Source: Grifola frondosa
Taxonomy: Eukaryota > Basidiomycota > Agaricomycetes > Polyporales > Grifolaceae
Assembly (NCBI GenBank): GCA_001683735.1
Contig: LUGG01000056.1
Coordinates: 1 to 64,000, forward strand
Reading direction: 5' to 3'
DNA: 64,000 nucleotides
How positions within the stretch are numbered: position 1 is the stretch's first letter; each line of letters starts with the position of its first letter. The notes under the pieces were generated by a model. That model was not told where the DNA came from, made no database searches, and saw only the letters and a list, made by a program, of their open reading frames with translations. This document shows, in pieces, positions 1 through 10,519 of the stretch. The translations under genes and the position numbers were made by a program.

Positions 1-545
1 GTGGGTTTTTCACCTCAAGCGCAAGGCTGATGGTTCTATCGAGCGTTACAAGGCCCGTCTTGTTGCAAAGGGCTTTTCCCAGCGTCCAGGCTTTGAGTAC
101 ACCGAGATCTTTGCCCCCACCATTCGCATGGCCAGTATCCGCCTCATTCTCGCTATGGCTGGCCTCGAGGATCTTCACATGCGCTCCATCGACATATCCC
201 ATGCTTTCATCAATGGCGACCTCGACGAGGAGATCTACATGAAGTTGCCGGAAGGCTTTCCCCACAACCTTCATGCAGTCGCTCTACTCTTGAAGTCGCT
301 TTATGGTCTCAAGCAGGGTGCTCGGATGTGGAACAAGAAGCTGCATGCTGCGCTCGAGAAGATGGGTTTCAAACGCATCAGATCTGACCCGGGTGTCTAT
401 GTCTATGAGCGAGGTGAAGTGCGCATCATTATGCCTATCTATGTCGATGATATCACTGCTGTTTCATGCTCCACCAAGGCCCTGGATGATGCAGTTGAGG
501 AACTGTCTCGTCTCTTCAAACTGCGCAATCTTGGCCCCACCTCCT
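1..545 (+). pseudogene. Truncated Copia reverse transcriptase fragment
   Basis: An open reading frame already running at the window edge encodes the core of a Ty1/Copia reverse transcriptase, including the LVAKGFSQ, MDVK-like 'DISHAFINGDL' and catalytic YVDD motifs. It is nearly identical at nucleotide level to the same part of the larger element at 2901-3447, but lies in the opposite orientation. Similarity stops abruptly at about 541-547, after the codons for LGPTS; the following frame (to 667) is unrelated read-through. The 5' part lies outside the window. It is a broken transposon copy and not a host gene. Confidence 0.9.
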
Positions 546-2089
546 TTCATAAATCTGACATCTGCATAGAGAGCATCATTGACCAACTTGAAAGTACATC
601 TCATTTTCAGTCATGTCATGCGTGTGTTAAGCCCCATCTTACTATTCAAGCTGGAAAGTATTCTTAACAATACTACTGATGATCCAGAACTCAATGCTAT
701 TCACTACACACCACTGCATCAATGCAAAAATGTGTCACCCACTATCAAGGCTAGTTGCCTTATTAAACTCTGACATTTTGTAGCATGAGATTGTAGACAC
801 CAATGCATGGCCCATCAAAATTTACGATTGGATCTGGCACAAATGACTGTCTCACATTGGCCCAAAGCAGATCAATGCGGACACTTTTGATGCTGCCTGG
901 AGGACATGGTGGTAGATGATCAACCCTGATCGAAAATGCCTAAAATCATCTCGCCTCCACTTCATAGTGCTACTGATATCACTCAGTTGGCCACTCTTGA
1001 TGAAGGTAGTTATTGTGGCATATTGCCATTTTGTCCCTGTTTTAATAGATTCTAAAAGGGCCAATTATTGATGATTCCATCTGGGCACAGTCCATCACTG
1101 ATGTTGCTTTCGTGCTTGAAGACATGGTTCAGTTGCATTTTCATGGCATTTCTGGCATGTGAGTCTCCATTGTGTCTACAGGCTTTTATTGTTCTACAGA
1201 ATTTTCAGTGTGTACTACAGAGTGCTACAAAGTTTGTGCACTATGCTACCGACAACTCCATAGTAGTGGAACCTCAACATGACTATATCCACAATGTCAG
1301 CAACATGGCACTACGGAATAGAGAAACTTTTTCCTGATGAAAATGAGAATCAACAAAATGTAGTATTTACAGTTACAGACAATGTACATGATACAGAGAG
1401 AGATTAAAAATGTGAGAAGTAGCCTGTGTCAGTCAGAGTTGGCAATGTGGGGTCTTAGAGATCAATAAGTGCGATAACAGATGTGATACATTTTGATGGT
1501 GGCTTACCTTTTCAATGAACTCAATGTTGCTATGTGAGATGCTTTTCTTTTTCTTTTGGAAGAAGAGCTAAGAAAGTAAACAGTCAAGTTGGTGAAATAA
1601 ATCGAGAGTATGATGAGATTCACATGCTGCCAGAAGTGTTATTGTTCAGGGCAAACAGTAGTGTTGTGTTGACAGTGAGGAAGCCCTTTATGTAAGTGAT
1701 AGGTAAATGTGAAATGAAAGCAGACAGACATGAAAATATAAAGCATCAACCACCCTACATCCCAACAGTGTGCAACAATGAATTTATAGATGACTTTCGG
1801 ACTTCAACTGGCCACACGAAGCACCAACAGGTACTTTCATTTGAGGTAATGACAGGCTACATACTACTTCATCTTCATTACTCTCAAGTTCAAATCACTG
1901 AGCCTTTCATCAAATCAGTGATACACCTGATGATATTGCCACACACACCCGGTACTTCACTCATCAATGATGCACTTGATCTGAGATAAATATCAATTAT
2001 GTTCAACAAAAACTCAAGGGAGCTTCGCGGTGGCATCAGCATTGTGGAGGATAGTGGGTTGCATGGTCTCTGTTGGCAGATGATATAAG
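546..2089. other. Non-genic stretch with a decayed coding relic at about 780-1160
   Basis: No intact gene is visible. Between about 780 and 1160 the plus strand shows interrupted coding sequence: fragments read IYDWIWHK, then FDAAWRTWW with an in-frame stop, and further on a DVAFVLEDMV segment. The Trp-rich spacing resembles hypothetical proteins that are repeated in Agaricomycete genomes, but the family cannot be named. The rest (1330-2089) is AT-rich with no recognisable content. Confidence 0.4.
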
Positions 2090-2236
2090 TATTAAAGCCA
2101 AAAGTGAATGCTGGGGTGCCAGGAGCACACTCAATAGAGTAGATGTAATGCGATATAGCCAGGAAAGGGCACAATAAGTGACCGCAATGAAAAGTGAAAA
2201 TACGAAAGAGAGAGAGACAAAATCATACAACTAACA
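2090..2236 (-). repeat. Copia 3' LTR (147 bp)
   Basis: On the minus strand the LTR begins TGTTAGTTG at 2236, immediately after the purine tract, and ends with a TTTAATA-type terminus at 2090. The terminal TGTTAG/CTAATA bases form a short imperfect inverted repeat, as expected for Copia LTRs. Positions 2093-2146 match 6482-6535 in the 5' LTR (block 'gctggggtgccaggagcaca'). A third copy of the outer part, together with the purine tract and the pol tail, lies at 14183-14330. Confidence 0.75.
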
Positions 2237-2246
2237 CTCCCCCTGA
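2237..2246 (-). other. Polypurine tract of the Copia element
   Basis: Minus-strand sequence TCAGGGGGAG directly abuts the LTR start TGTTAG. This is the position and composition of the plus-strand priming tract of Copia elements. The pol stop codon (2259-2261) lies just upstream of it. Confidence 0.75.
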
Positions 2247-2258
2247 TGAGACAACTCT

Positions 2259-5200
2259 CTATGTCAAAGCTCCCCCCTCATCCCAATACTCTAACCCCAT
2301 CATCTGCCTGAATAACTCAACCTTAACTCGTGGAAGAGCTTTGGTGAGAAGATCAGCAGGTATCTGCTCTGTGGGCAGGAATTCCGGAGCAATGGTCCCG
2401 GCCTCAACAACGTCACGCAACCAAAAGTAGCGCAAATCCAAGTGCTTCATGCGTCTGTGATGCTCCAGATTCTTCGACACTGTCAAGGCAGACTGGTTGT
2501 CGATGCAGAGAGGTGATGCAGCGCTGACAGGATCTCCGAATTCGGAGAGAATGTTGCGTGTCCAGATTATGTCTTTGCCGGCCTTCGACAAAGTGACAAT
2601 TGGTTGCAGCTTGCTGCTCCAGTTAATTGCACCGGTACCGACACAGACAAGATAGCCAGCAATGGCCAGATACATCAAAGCACCAACCACATTGACATAC
2701 GGAACAGTGCGCATGAAGGCGATGTCATCAGGAGTCTGTGGAGCTTGGGAAATGGACAGGAATGAGCCGGGTTCCATCGGGGTGGAGACAGGTTTGCAAT
2801 CAGCCATGCCGGAGCGCTCGAGAATGTCGAGGATGCAGAGTCGCTGTGAAAGTCCGATGGTGTGCTTCGGACGGTCCCTGGTGATCTCGATGCCGAGCAA
2901 GAATGAAGTGGGGCCAAGATTGCGCAGTTTGAAGAGACGAGACAGTTCCTCAACTGCATCATCCAGGGCCTTGGTGGAGCATGAAACAGCAGTGATATCA
3001 TCGACATAGATAGGCATAATGATGCGCACTTCACCTCGCTCATAGACATAGACACCCGGGTCAGATCTGATGCGTTTGAAACCCATCTTCTCGAGCGCAG
3101 CATGCAGCTTCTTGTTCCACATCCGAGCACCCTGCTTGAGACCATAAAGCGACTTCAAGAGTAGAGCGACTGCATGAAGGTTGTGGGGAAAGCCTTCCGG
3201 CAACTTCATGTAGATCTCCTCGTCGAGGTCGCCATTGATGAAAGCATGGGATATGTCGATGGAGCGCATGTGAAGATCCTCGAGGCCAGCCATAGCGAGA
3301 ATGAGGCGGATACTGGCCATGCGAATGGTGGGGGCAAAGATCTCGGTGTACTCAAAGCCTGGACGCTGGGAAAAGCCCTTTGCAACAAGACGGGCCTTGT
3401 AACGCTCGATAGAACCATCAGCCTTGCGCTTGAGGTGAAAAACCCACTTGCTGCCAATGGCTCGCTTGCCCGAAGGGAGATCAACGACTTTCCATGTCTC
3501 ATTGGTGTGATGTGCTCGAATCTCCTCCTCCATAGCTTCACGCCACTTGTCCGCATCCGGACGTCACATGGCTTCCGCATGACTCAAAGGATCAGAATCC
3601 GAGACAAAGTGAGCTGCATTAGCTGCTTCTGCAATGTCATCTTCATCCTCGACCTCTTTGATGTATGGCGCATGTGGTGCAGGCTGAGGTGGAGGATCAG
3701 GGAGAGGATCAGGGACTGGTGCGGGAGCGGGTGAAGGGAGCTTCCACCACTGGCCAGGAGGTTTTCGGTTTCGAGGTGTACGGCGTTGGGCAAGAGGGAC
3801 ATCCGGCACAGGCACAACATCCGGAGCAAGATTTTCGGCTTCAAGAGGCATAGGCGCAGGTGCAGGCTCGGGCATAGGTGGAGGAACAGGAGGTGGACCC
3901 GGAACAGGCAAATCGGCAACAACAGGTTCGATTTGAGGGACAGGTGGAGGTGGCAAGACATGAGCTTCTGCGGGTGCATTTTGAATAACAGCATTCTCCC
4001 CCCAAAATGTGGCGCAGGAGCATTTTGCACAGGCAGCGGGGCTGGAGCATCGATGTGAAGGATAGGTACAGAAGAAGGGGAGGGTGGGACGGAATCTGAA
4101 GAAGCAGAAGTTGACTTTTTCAAACCGGGGTAATAGCGCTCATCAAACTCTGCTCGTTCAGAGATGATTACTTGCTTTGTAGTCAGATTGAAGAACTTCC
4201 AGCCTTTGTAACCTTCCGGATAGCCAATGAAGACGCATTTCTGCATGTGAGGGCCGAGTGCGGAGCCTTTGCACATGGACATATGCAGTACAGCCCCAAA
4301 CGCGAAGGTGAGAGACATCGGGCTTGCGCTTGTACCAGAGTTCGAAGGGTGTAGCACTAGGGAGGACAGAGGATGAGGAACGGTTAAGGACATGCACATA
4401 AGACAGTAGTGCTTCGCCCCAGAACTGCAGAGGTAAAGTGGATTCCGCGAGCATTGCAGTAACACCATTGCTGAGAATGCGATTGGTGCGCTCCGCAACT
4501 CCGTTCTGCTGAGGGCGATTGCGTGTTGAGTGCTGTCGCTCAATACCGTGGGTAGTGCAGAAGTCATTGAACTCATTAGAAATGTACTCCCCGCCCTTGT
4601 CATCGCGAAGCGCTTTGACTTTCTGCCCGGTTTGCATCTCGATCCAAGCATAATAGGATTTGAATGCAGCAAACACTTGATCCTTCGATTTCAGCAGGTA
4701 AACGACGCGGAAACGGGAATAATCGTCGACGAATAGGACCCAATAGCGATACCCGAGTGGGTGCGCAAGGGACAGGGCCATGGACATCAGAGTGGACAAG
4801 AAATCCGCGTTCCGAGCGACGATTCTGTGAAGGAGGGAATGGATTGGCATGCATCTTGCCTGAAAGACATGGCTCGCAAATGGGATCTGGCAGTGCATTT
4901 GACTTCAAATTGATACCAGTGACTAGGCCATCATTGATAAGCCTTTTAACACCTGCAAGATGATGGTGGGCAAAGCGTCGATGCCAGAGAGACAAGTCAA
5001 GAGGCAATGTCGAGCTCTGTTGAGCAAATTCAGTGAGAGGGAAAGTGGTGCCAATAGGTAGTGTTGTGCTCACTGATAGGGGCACAGAAAAGCATCCGGT
5101 TCGAGTGTGTGAAGTCCATGCACTCCTTGCCAATGGTGATGAAGAAATCACGATGTTTGGTGAGGAATAGGACAGAGAGGAGATTGTTTCTAAGCACAGG

Positions 5201-6272
5201 GACATGAAGAACATGGCTAAACTCGACAGCTCAAACCTCCCTGCCTCCCATGACCGGCCCAAAGACCACCGAGCCAACTTCAGCTGAGTAGACCACTTGA
5301 TCATCTGCTAGACGAATGGGAATGCGAAGGGGGGCATAATTGCGAAGCCAGTGGTGATGGGGCGTCATATGAGACATGGCCCCAGTGTCTGCAATCCATT
5401 CGACGTCAGCATCGAGCTGCAGAGGTGAGAGAGGATCAGATGGGTCAAGAGAACGAAGACTTGCACTGCCAGCAAACTCCTTGACTTCTGAGGGAGTGTC
5501 CGTCGACTCCTGGGCCTTATTGGTGCATTCGGAGCGCTGTTTGCTGTGAGGTTCAGTTGCCTTGGCCTTTGCTCGAGCAAATTTGAAGCACTGGGCCTGG
5601 GTGTGACCTTCCCTGTTGCAAAATTCGCACTTGGAGCATGGGCCGGTGGATGCTGAAGCAAGGAGGGCAGTGGAAGACGAAGGTAAGGGCTCAGAATGAC
5701 GAGTTCTGTTGAGCTCCTCAGTCTGAAAGGCCTGCAAGATGGTGGACTTGTCGAGCTTGTCCTGAAGCATGAGGGCAGAGATGAAATTGAAGTACTCAGC
5801 AGGAAGGGCTCGAATTATGGCCATAGACTCGAGCTCATCATCCAGCATGGTGAGAGTGAAGGCAGGGGGATGAAGATTCTGGATGGAGTGCATGGATTCC
5901 TCAATTCTGGTGACAAGGGACTGCAAGGACTCATTCTCGAGCTTCCGGATGGAGAAGAGGGAGTCATAGGCATTAAAATGCGCCCCAGGATGATGAAGAA
6001 CATGGGCAGCCTCGAGAGCAGCCCACATTGCAACAGGATCATCATCCTTTCCACCAAAATGTGTCCTCTGCTCAGGGGCAACAGCCAGATAAATCTCCCC
6101 TCTTGAGCCACTCCCTTGGCTCTATGTCCTCATCCGGTGGTGGAAGCATTTCAGCACCACTCACAAGCCCTCAATACCCCAATCTGTGAAGATATGCATG
6201 CATCTCTCCACTCCACTGGTTGTAGGTGCCATTGGTGAGGGGTTTGATGCAATTTGTCGACTCAGAAGACAT
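2259..6272 (-). pseudogene. Copia gag-pol polyprotein, multiply disrupted
   Basis: Translation starts at ATG 6272. The gag frame meets a TGA at 6173-6171 and changes frame near 6095. Then come UBN2-type gag, a zinc knuckle CEFCNREGHTQAQC, the protease motif WIADTGAMSH, the GAG-pre-integrase region (SLWHRRFAHHHL with a CEPCLSGK pair), integrase with DDYS, DDKGGEY and NGVAERTNR, a proline-rich linker, reverse transcriptase with YVDD, and the RNase H tail (WSSKLQPIVTLS). Frame changes occur near 5230, 5050, 4770, 4270 and 3960, and a TGA lies at 3566-3564. RNase H has lost the stretch between MYLAIAGYL and GAINWSSK, including the usual DADWAG segment. Confidence 0.9.
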
Positions 6273-6465
6273 GGGAAGCAGCAACAGAGATGTAGAGACA
6301 GTGATTGGAAGTGATCAGGAGAGATCAGAAGGGATCAAGAGAGATCTGAGTGAAGCAGAGGGTGATAGGAGGTGTAGACAGGATGTAGAAAGTCCGATCT
6401 TGAGATGATGAAGGCAGATGGAGAGCTGGGGATCGACCAGAATGCAAATGGAGCGGTCAGAGCGC

Positions 6466-6478
6466 AGGGCTCATAACC
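6466..6478 (-). other. Primer-binding site complementary to initiator tRNA-Met anticodon arm
   Basis: The plus strand reads agggctcataacc, the sequence of the anticodon stem-loop of eukaryotic initiator tRNA-Met (CAT anticodon inside GGGCTCATAACCC). The minus-strand element therefore carries its complement immediately inside the 5' LTR. Drosophila copia is known to prime with a half-molecule of this tRNA cut in the anticodon loop, so the same priming mode is inferred here. The same 16 bases recur at 8141-8156 beside another LTR. Confidence 0.7.
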
Positions 6479-6640
6479 TATTAGAGCCAAAAGCGAATGC
6501 TGGGGTGCCAGGAGCACACTCAATAGAACAAGACACTGGAGTCCGTGTTGAGCTGCTATGTACATGATATTGAGAGGATATACTATGCACCTGGAGTCCG
6601 TGTTGAGCTGCTAAGGAGAACAGCAGAGGATGGACTCCGG
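6479..6640 (-). repeat. Copia 5' LTR remnant with internal duplication
   Basis: Positions 6479-6535 match the 3' LTR. Beyond this the sequence differs and contains an imperfect tandem duplication: 'ctggagtccgtgttgagctg' occurs at about 6537 and again at about 6592, a 55-bp period. No TGTTAG outer end can be found, so the outer part of the LTR has been replaced or lost. Confidence 0.5.
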
Positions 6641-6880
6641 AGATGCTATGGAGCGAAATGTAAATAGGAGTAAATAGAAAAGTGGCAGAAACTTGGTTTT
6701 AGAGGGCCATTGCTTTGCATGGCAGATACAATTGATGAGGAAAATAATCAAATATTAATTTTATTATTATTTAAGGCTTGTTTGTCAGAAAATATTATAT
6801 ATAATCTTTTTCTCCTGTCTTTCAACAATGTGTCTATCATTGCAAAGTGCTAAAATTATTATTTAAAGTATTAAAGTTGT

Positions 6881-7084
6881 TGTAACTATGCTGTTGGGAT
6901 GGAAAAAATATTATGTAGAGTTCTATATAGTTGCAGGAAAATTCTTGCTTATATACACGCAGACTCCTGTATCTAGAACTTACTAGTAAATACTGAATAT
7001 TCTATCACTTACTAAGTTCCTAACCCAAACATTTCATAACCTTCTCGAAGATGCTGGATTGGGCCTCTCTGCCCAATTTTAACA
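6881..7084 (-). repeat. LTR of a second Copia-like element (204 bp)
   Basis: Bounded on the plus strand by TGTAACTATG and AATTTTAACA, so TG...CA in either reading. On the minus strand it starts TGTTAAAATTGGG right after a purine-rich GCAGAGGAG. Its inner end (6881-6943) matches 8157-8219 closely. This makes it the 3' LTR of a small minus-strand element whose 5' LTR remnant is at 8157. Confidence 0.65.
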
Positions 7085-7600
7085 CTCCTCTGCAAGATGG
7101 CATCTTCATATGCTACCTTCCATAAATCCTTCCAAATGTTGTAAGAGCTACCTGCTCACAATGGAAGAGCACCTGCTACTGCAATTTTCATCTTCTCCTC
7201 TGATATCATAAGTGTTCCCGCAATATTCGACCAACTTTCACCAAGATTGAAAATATGGATGTTTGTAATATTCTCATCTGAAAGTTTGACTCCAGTGAAC
7301 TTGAGTCACCCCACGAGATTGGTGACATCACTTATATAATTGCAAATTGGTCACTTAGTATCATGTCTGAAATTGAAGAATTGCCTCTTTGGTGCAATTT
7401 GATTAGCATGAAAATTCTTCTCCTAGACACCAGCAAGTGTTGCCCAGCTGTACTGGCTTGGATTGACTGTGAGACTTATGATCGTAAGTGCCTGCTCTGC
7501 CTTTGCCATATATTCGCTCAACTCCTCTGTCTTCAACTTGGACTTATCAACTTTTCCTGTTGTAACATTCCAGCAGCCAAGCCTTTGCAGGACCATGGAA
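7085..7600 (-). pseudogene. Copia-type gag remnant
   Basis: The minus strand reads as an interrupted gag: TGKVDKSKLKTEELSEYMAK, then ISLTVNPSQYSWATLAG, then TNIHIFNLGESWSNIAGTL, with stops and frame changes between the blocks. The layout resembles the UBN2-type gag of Copia elements. It sits directly inside the 3' LTR at 7084, so protease, integrase and RT are missing and the element is a deletion derivative. Confidence 0.55.
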
Positions 7601-7634
7601 ATTGCAAATTTTCAATCATAATAATTGTCAACAG

Positions 7635-8012
7635 TAGTGTTGCCACAGCTTAGTCACACCTGTTTCAGCTTTTTGGATATTCTGATGTGAGTTTTGCAGA
7701 TAATGACATGATTTTAATTGAAATTAATAGCTAAGATGTATATGTATTTGAATGTAACACAATCATTTGCATAATTATTAGTATGTTTCAATTTCAGTTA
7801 CATTGGTAAAAAAGCTAACTAAAAAGTTGGACTTTGTAATTGGCTTTTTCACCATATCTCCATCAATACAATGTATAACATTTTGATCTTAGGCAGACAT
7901 ACGCCGCTATATCTCAGCTACAAAAAAAATGCAAGATCACTATGATATCTGACGAATTGCACAAGTTATGAGTCATATATCATTTAGGTCTGACTTAGCT
8001 GCAGCAACACTA
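7635..8012 (+). mobile_element. TA-flanked MITE, copy 1
   Basis: A 374-bp non-coding element with terminal inverted repeats. The left end is GTGTTGCCACAGCTTAGTCA and the right end is the near-complement TGACTTAGCTGCAGCAACAC, with a TA dinucleotide on both sides. It is closely related over its whole length to 19769-20132 (same orientation) and to 23812-24192 (inverted). TA target duplication and size are typical of Tc1/mariner-related MITEs. It lies inside the small Copia-like element and so inserted after it. Confidence 0.85.
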
Positions 8013-8140
8013 GTCCACAGTAAGCTTTGGGACAGAACCAAGTAAGCTGCTGCCTGATATAAAAATTGACCTCACCAGATAAGGAATGTGAGAGTAAGAT
8101 AAGATTAAAAGCTAGAGTCTGAGGTTTATGGTATAAGCAC

Positions 8141-8219
8141 AGGGCTCATAACCTATTGTAACTACATTGTCAGGATGGGGAAAATATTATGTAGAGTTCT
8201 ATGCAGTTGCAGGAAAATT
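8141..8219 (-). repeat. Primer-binding site and 5' LTR remnant of the second Copia-like element
   Basis: Positions 8141-8156 repeat the initiator-tRNA-Met-like sequence agggctcataacctat, and the LTR inner end TGTAACTA begins at 8157. Homology to the 3' LTR (6881-6943) runs to about 8219 and is then lost. Together with the LTR at 6881-7084 this frames an internally deleted minus-strand element. Confidence 0.6.
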
Positions 8220-10360
8220 GCTGCACCCTTTTTCTTTTTGGAGGAGCATATAGATTAAGTATAACTAACTTGGTTAGCCTATATAATCCTGCTTACTATG
8301 GGCATCTCAGCCCTATGCCAGCCAAGAGGGTGAATGCACTTTTGCACAAATGCCAGATCGGTGACAAATAGTGCTGATACATCATTGCAAAGCTGACATA
8401 TTTTATTTTCTTCAGCTCACTTGAGTCGGCCTATACGCACTAAAACCTTGGGTGTCCATGTCCAGTCATCCGGATCAAGTTGGTCTTCATTGTGTAGGAG
8501 TTTGCTCCAGGTACTAAGCACTATGTCTTTGCTTAGAGCTTTACTCTTGAACTGTTTATTTGTCATGGCTTGGTCGAGCTGCAGGTGGCTATTGATCATT
8601 TGGAGCCAGCAGTTGTGAATTGAATTTCATGGCTGGATCTCTTTTTCACTTACTTTCTTGATCTTGTTTCACCAGGTAAGCAATTTTTTTAATTCATTTC
8701 TCACCTGCTAAACATCGCTTTCTCACTAATCTGTCAATTTTTGGTTTACTGGTACCATACTGTGATTTACATTATCCATCATCTCTGCCTCACACATTAG
8801 TTAATTCGTAGCTAGCAAACTCCTGTAATTCAGCTTAAATCCTTGGACCACAATGGGCAGCAGCCACTGCTGATCACATTTTTCTCCCGGCTACAGATCG
8901 TGTATGTTCTTTGACATGTGAGATTAAACTAATATATTAGCATTGTTTATAAGCTTGATAATATGCACAAATTATTTGATACTGAATCTTATAGCTTACA
9001 ATATATAGCTACCCTGTTTTTTCTTCTTCTTGTTCTAGCTCTATAAGACAAATTTATATTATCAAAATAACAATTGATCATAATTAAAAAATCACTTGAC
9101 TGTCATGTTTTGATTTATTAACTTAAAATTCTATTCACATAAAATGTAAAGTGATCATTTTCATTGCTCACAGCTTTATGTTTTTTTTCATCTCTACAAG
9201 ATGAGTCTCATAAATAATCTAGACTAGCCGAAGCCTTATGTGTGCTGATATTTATTAGCTGAAATTATTTCAAAGTAAAATCCTCTTACTACAGGCTATC
9301 AGAGAAAAATTTGGCCCCCTCCCCCCAATTTTCTTTATTCACCTCACAAATTTATGCTGGCAAAAATTACATCAAGATTTGAGTCAAGTTTTATCAAGAA
9401 ATGTATGCAGGAGTTGTTTTCATCATTCTTGAAAACTGATGTGTATACTATGAGTTATTGTACAGTCACTAGGACTCACATTTAGGCACCCCTGAATATC
9501 TTCCTCAATACTGATCCCATTGTTATCATATTTTCAAGTATACGTAGTGTTTTATATACTAACATCAATGTACATGTTCATTCTGTTGGTTCAAGTTAAA
9601 CTTGTGGGTCACTCACCAAAGCAAGCTATTACAAAGTTTCATTTCTCATCAACAGATCCATCCAACATGGTAAAAAAACACCAGCAGTCACCACTATCTA
9701 CAAGTAGGTAGTATGTGCTGAGCAGACTCAGCATGCATGACCCTACATAATTTTTGACTTACTTTTGTGTGATGCTGAAATGTGGGTCCTGCTGATTGTA
9801 TGGTAACCCATAGTATTGTGAAGTGAATACCAAACAGGTGCATTCCACATAAATATCACATTATTTGGGCATATTACACCTTTCAGATGATGCCTCATGT
9901 GCATAGATTGGTCAGGTATTAATATTCCAATTTGGGATGAATATCAGCCAGCAAAGCAGGAGGGAGACAACATGTTATTACTATATTGTGCTCCGTGCTG
10001 TATAGAACATAAAAATGTACATATTTAGGCATGTTGAAAAGATTAAATGAAGAAATTTTGGCGTGGCTGAGTCTAAACTCATCAGAAATGATATATTTTC
10101 TGTGATATATTCTGACAAATGAAATTTAGAACATCAAATAGGTAATAATGTGAGCAAGGAAACAAAGAAATCTAGAGATTTGCTTAATATTTGAGGGAGA
10201 AATTTAGCAGCACATTCTGGGTGGCTGCCCAGAAGGGTATTTTTTATTCAAATAATATAACAAAGTATTTACATAATATAACTCGCATAAATGAGAGCTT
10301 TCAGACGAACCTAATATGAAGAGAATCCGTGAGGAATTGAGGGAGGAATAAAGGATAAAA
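8220..10360. other. AT-rich non-coding stretch
   Basis: Long runs of A and T with only short spurious frames. No protein similarity, RNA gene or clear repeat was recognised. It is presumably old transposon-derived DNA. Confidence 0.5.
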
Positions 10361-10378
10361 CATATGGTGGCTGAAACC

Positions 10379-10404
10379 AAAACATACCGAAAGCGGTATG
10401 TTTT
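10379..10404. repeat. Perfect 11-bp inverted repeat (hairpin)
   Basis: AAAACATACCG, a 4-base loop AAAG, and CGGTATGTTTT. It marks the sharp change from AT-rich DNA to a GC-rich island. Its left flank GTGGCTGAAACC resembles, in inverted form, positions 13875-13893, so it may belong to the end of a larger element. Confidence 0.55.
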
Positions 10405-10450
10405 CCATATGATAAATCTAGTATCTGCCGCATTAGACGGATCCAGACGG

Positions 10451-10512
10451 ATGATGCACTAGCGGTCATCGACGAGCCAACTTTGACCCCTCGATGACGG
10501 CTAGTGCGTCAT
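10451..10512. repeat. 22-bp imperfect inverted repeat with 18-nt loop
   Basis: Arm 1 (10451-10472, atgatgcactagcggtcatc...) and arm 2 (10491-10512) are complementary at 20 of 22 positions. The surrounding 300 bp is unusually rich in CGTC and GATG words. No function can be assigned. Confidence 0.5.
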
Positions 10513-10519
10513 AGGTCCT

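Larger units (their letters stand above)
2090..6535 (-). mobile_element. Degenerate Ty1/Copia LTR retrotransposon
   Basis: A minus-strand Copia element in the canonical order gag, protease, integrase, reverse transcriptase, RNase H. It is bounded by related LTR sequences at 2090-2236 and 6479-6535, with a purine tract next to the 3' LTR and a primer-binding site next to the 5' LTR. The reading frame is broken by at least two stops and several frame changes, RNase H is internally deleted, and the 5' LTR matches the 3' LTR over only about 55 bp. The element cannot be autonomous. It is next to an inverted partial copy of its own RT (1-545). Confidence 0.9.

Noticed and set aside
3584..4672. 362-codon minus-strand frame
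   Set aside because: A composite of the correct Copia integrase/linker frame for its middle part and shifted frames at both ends; it is not an independent gene.
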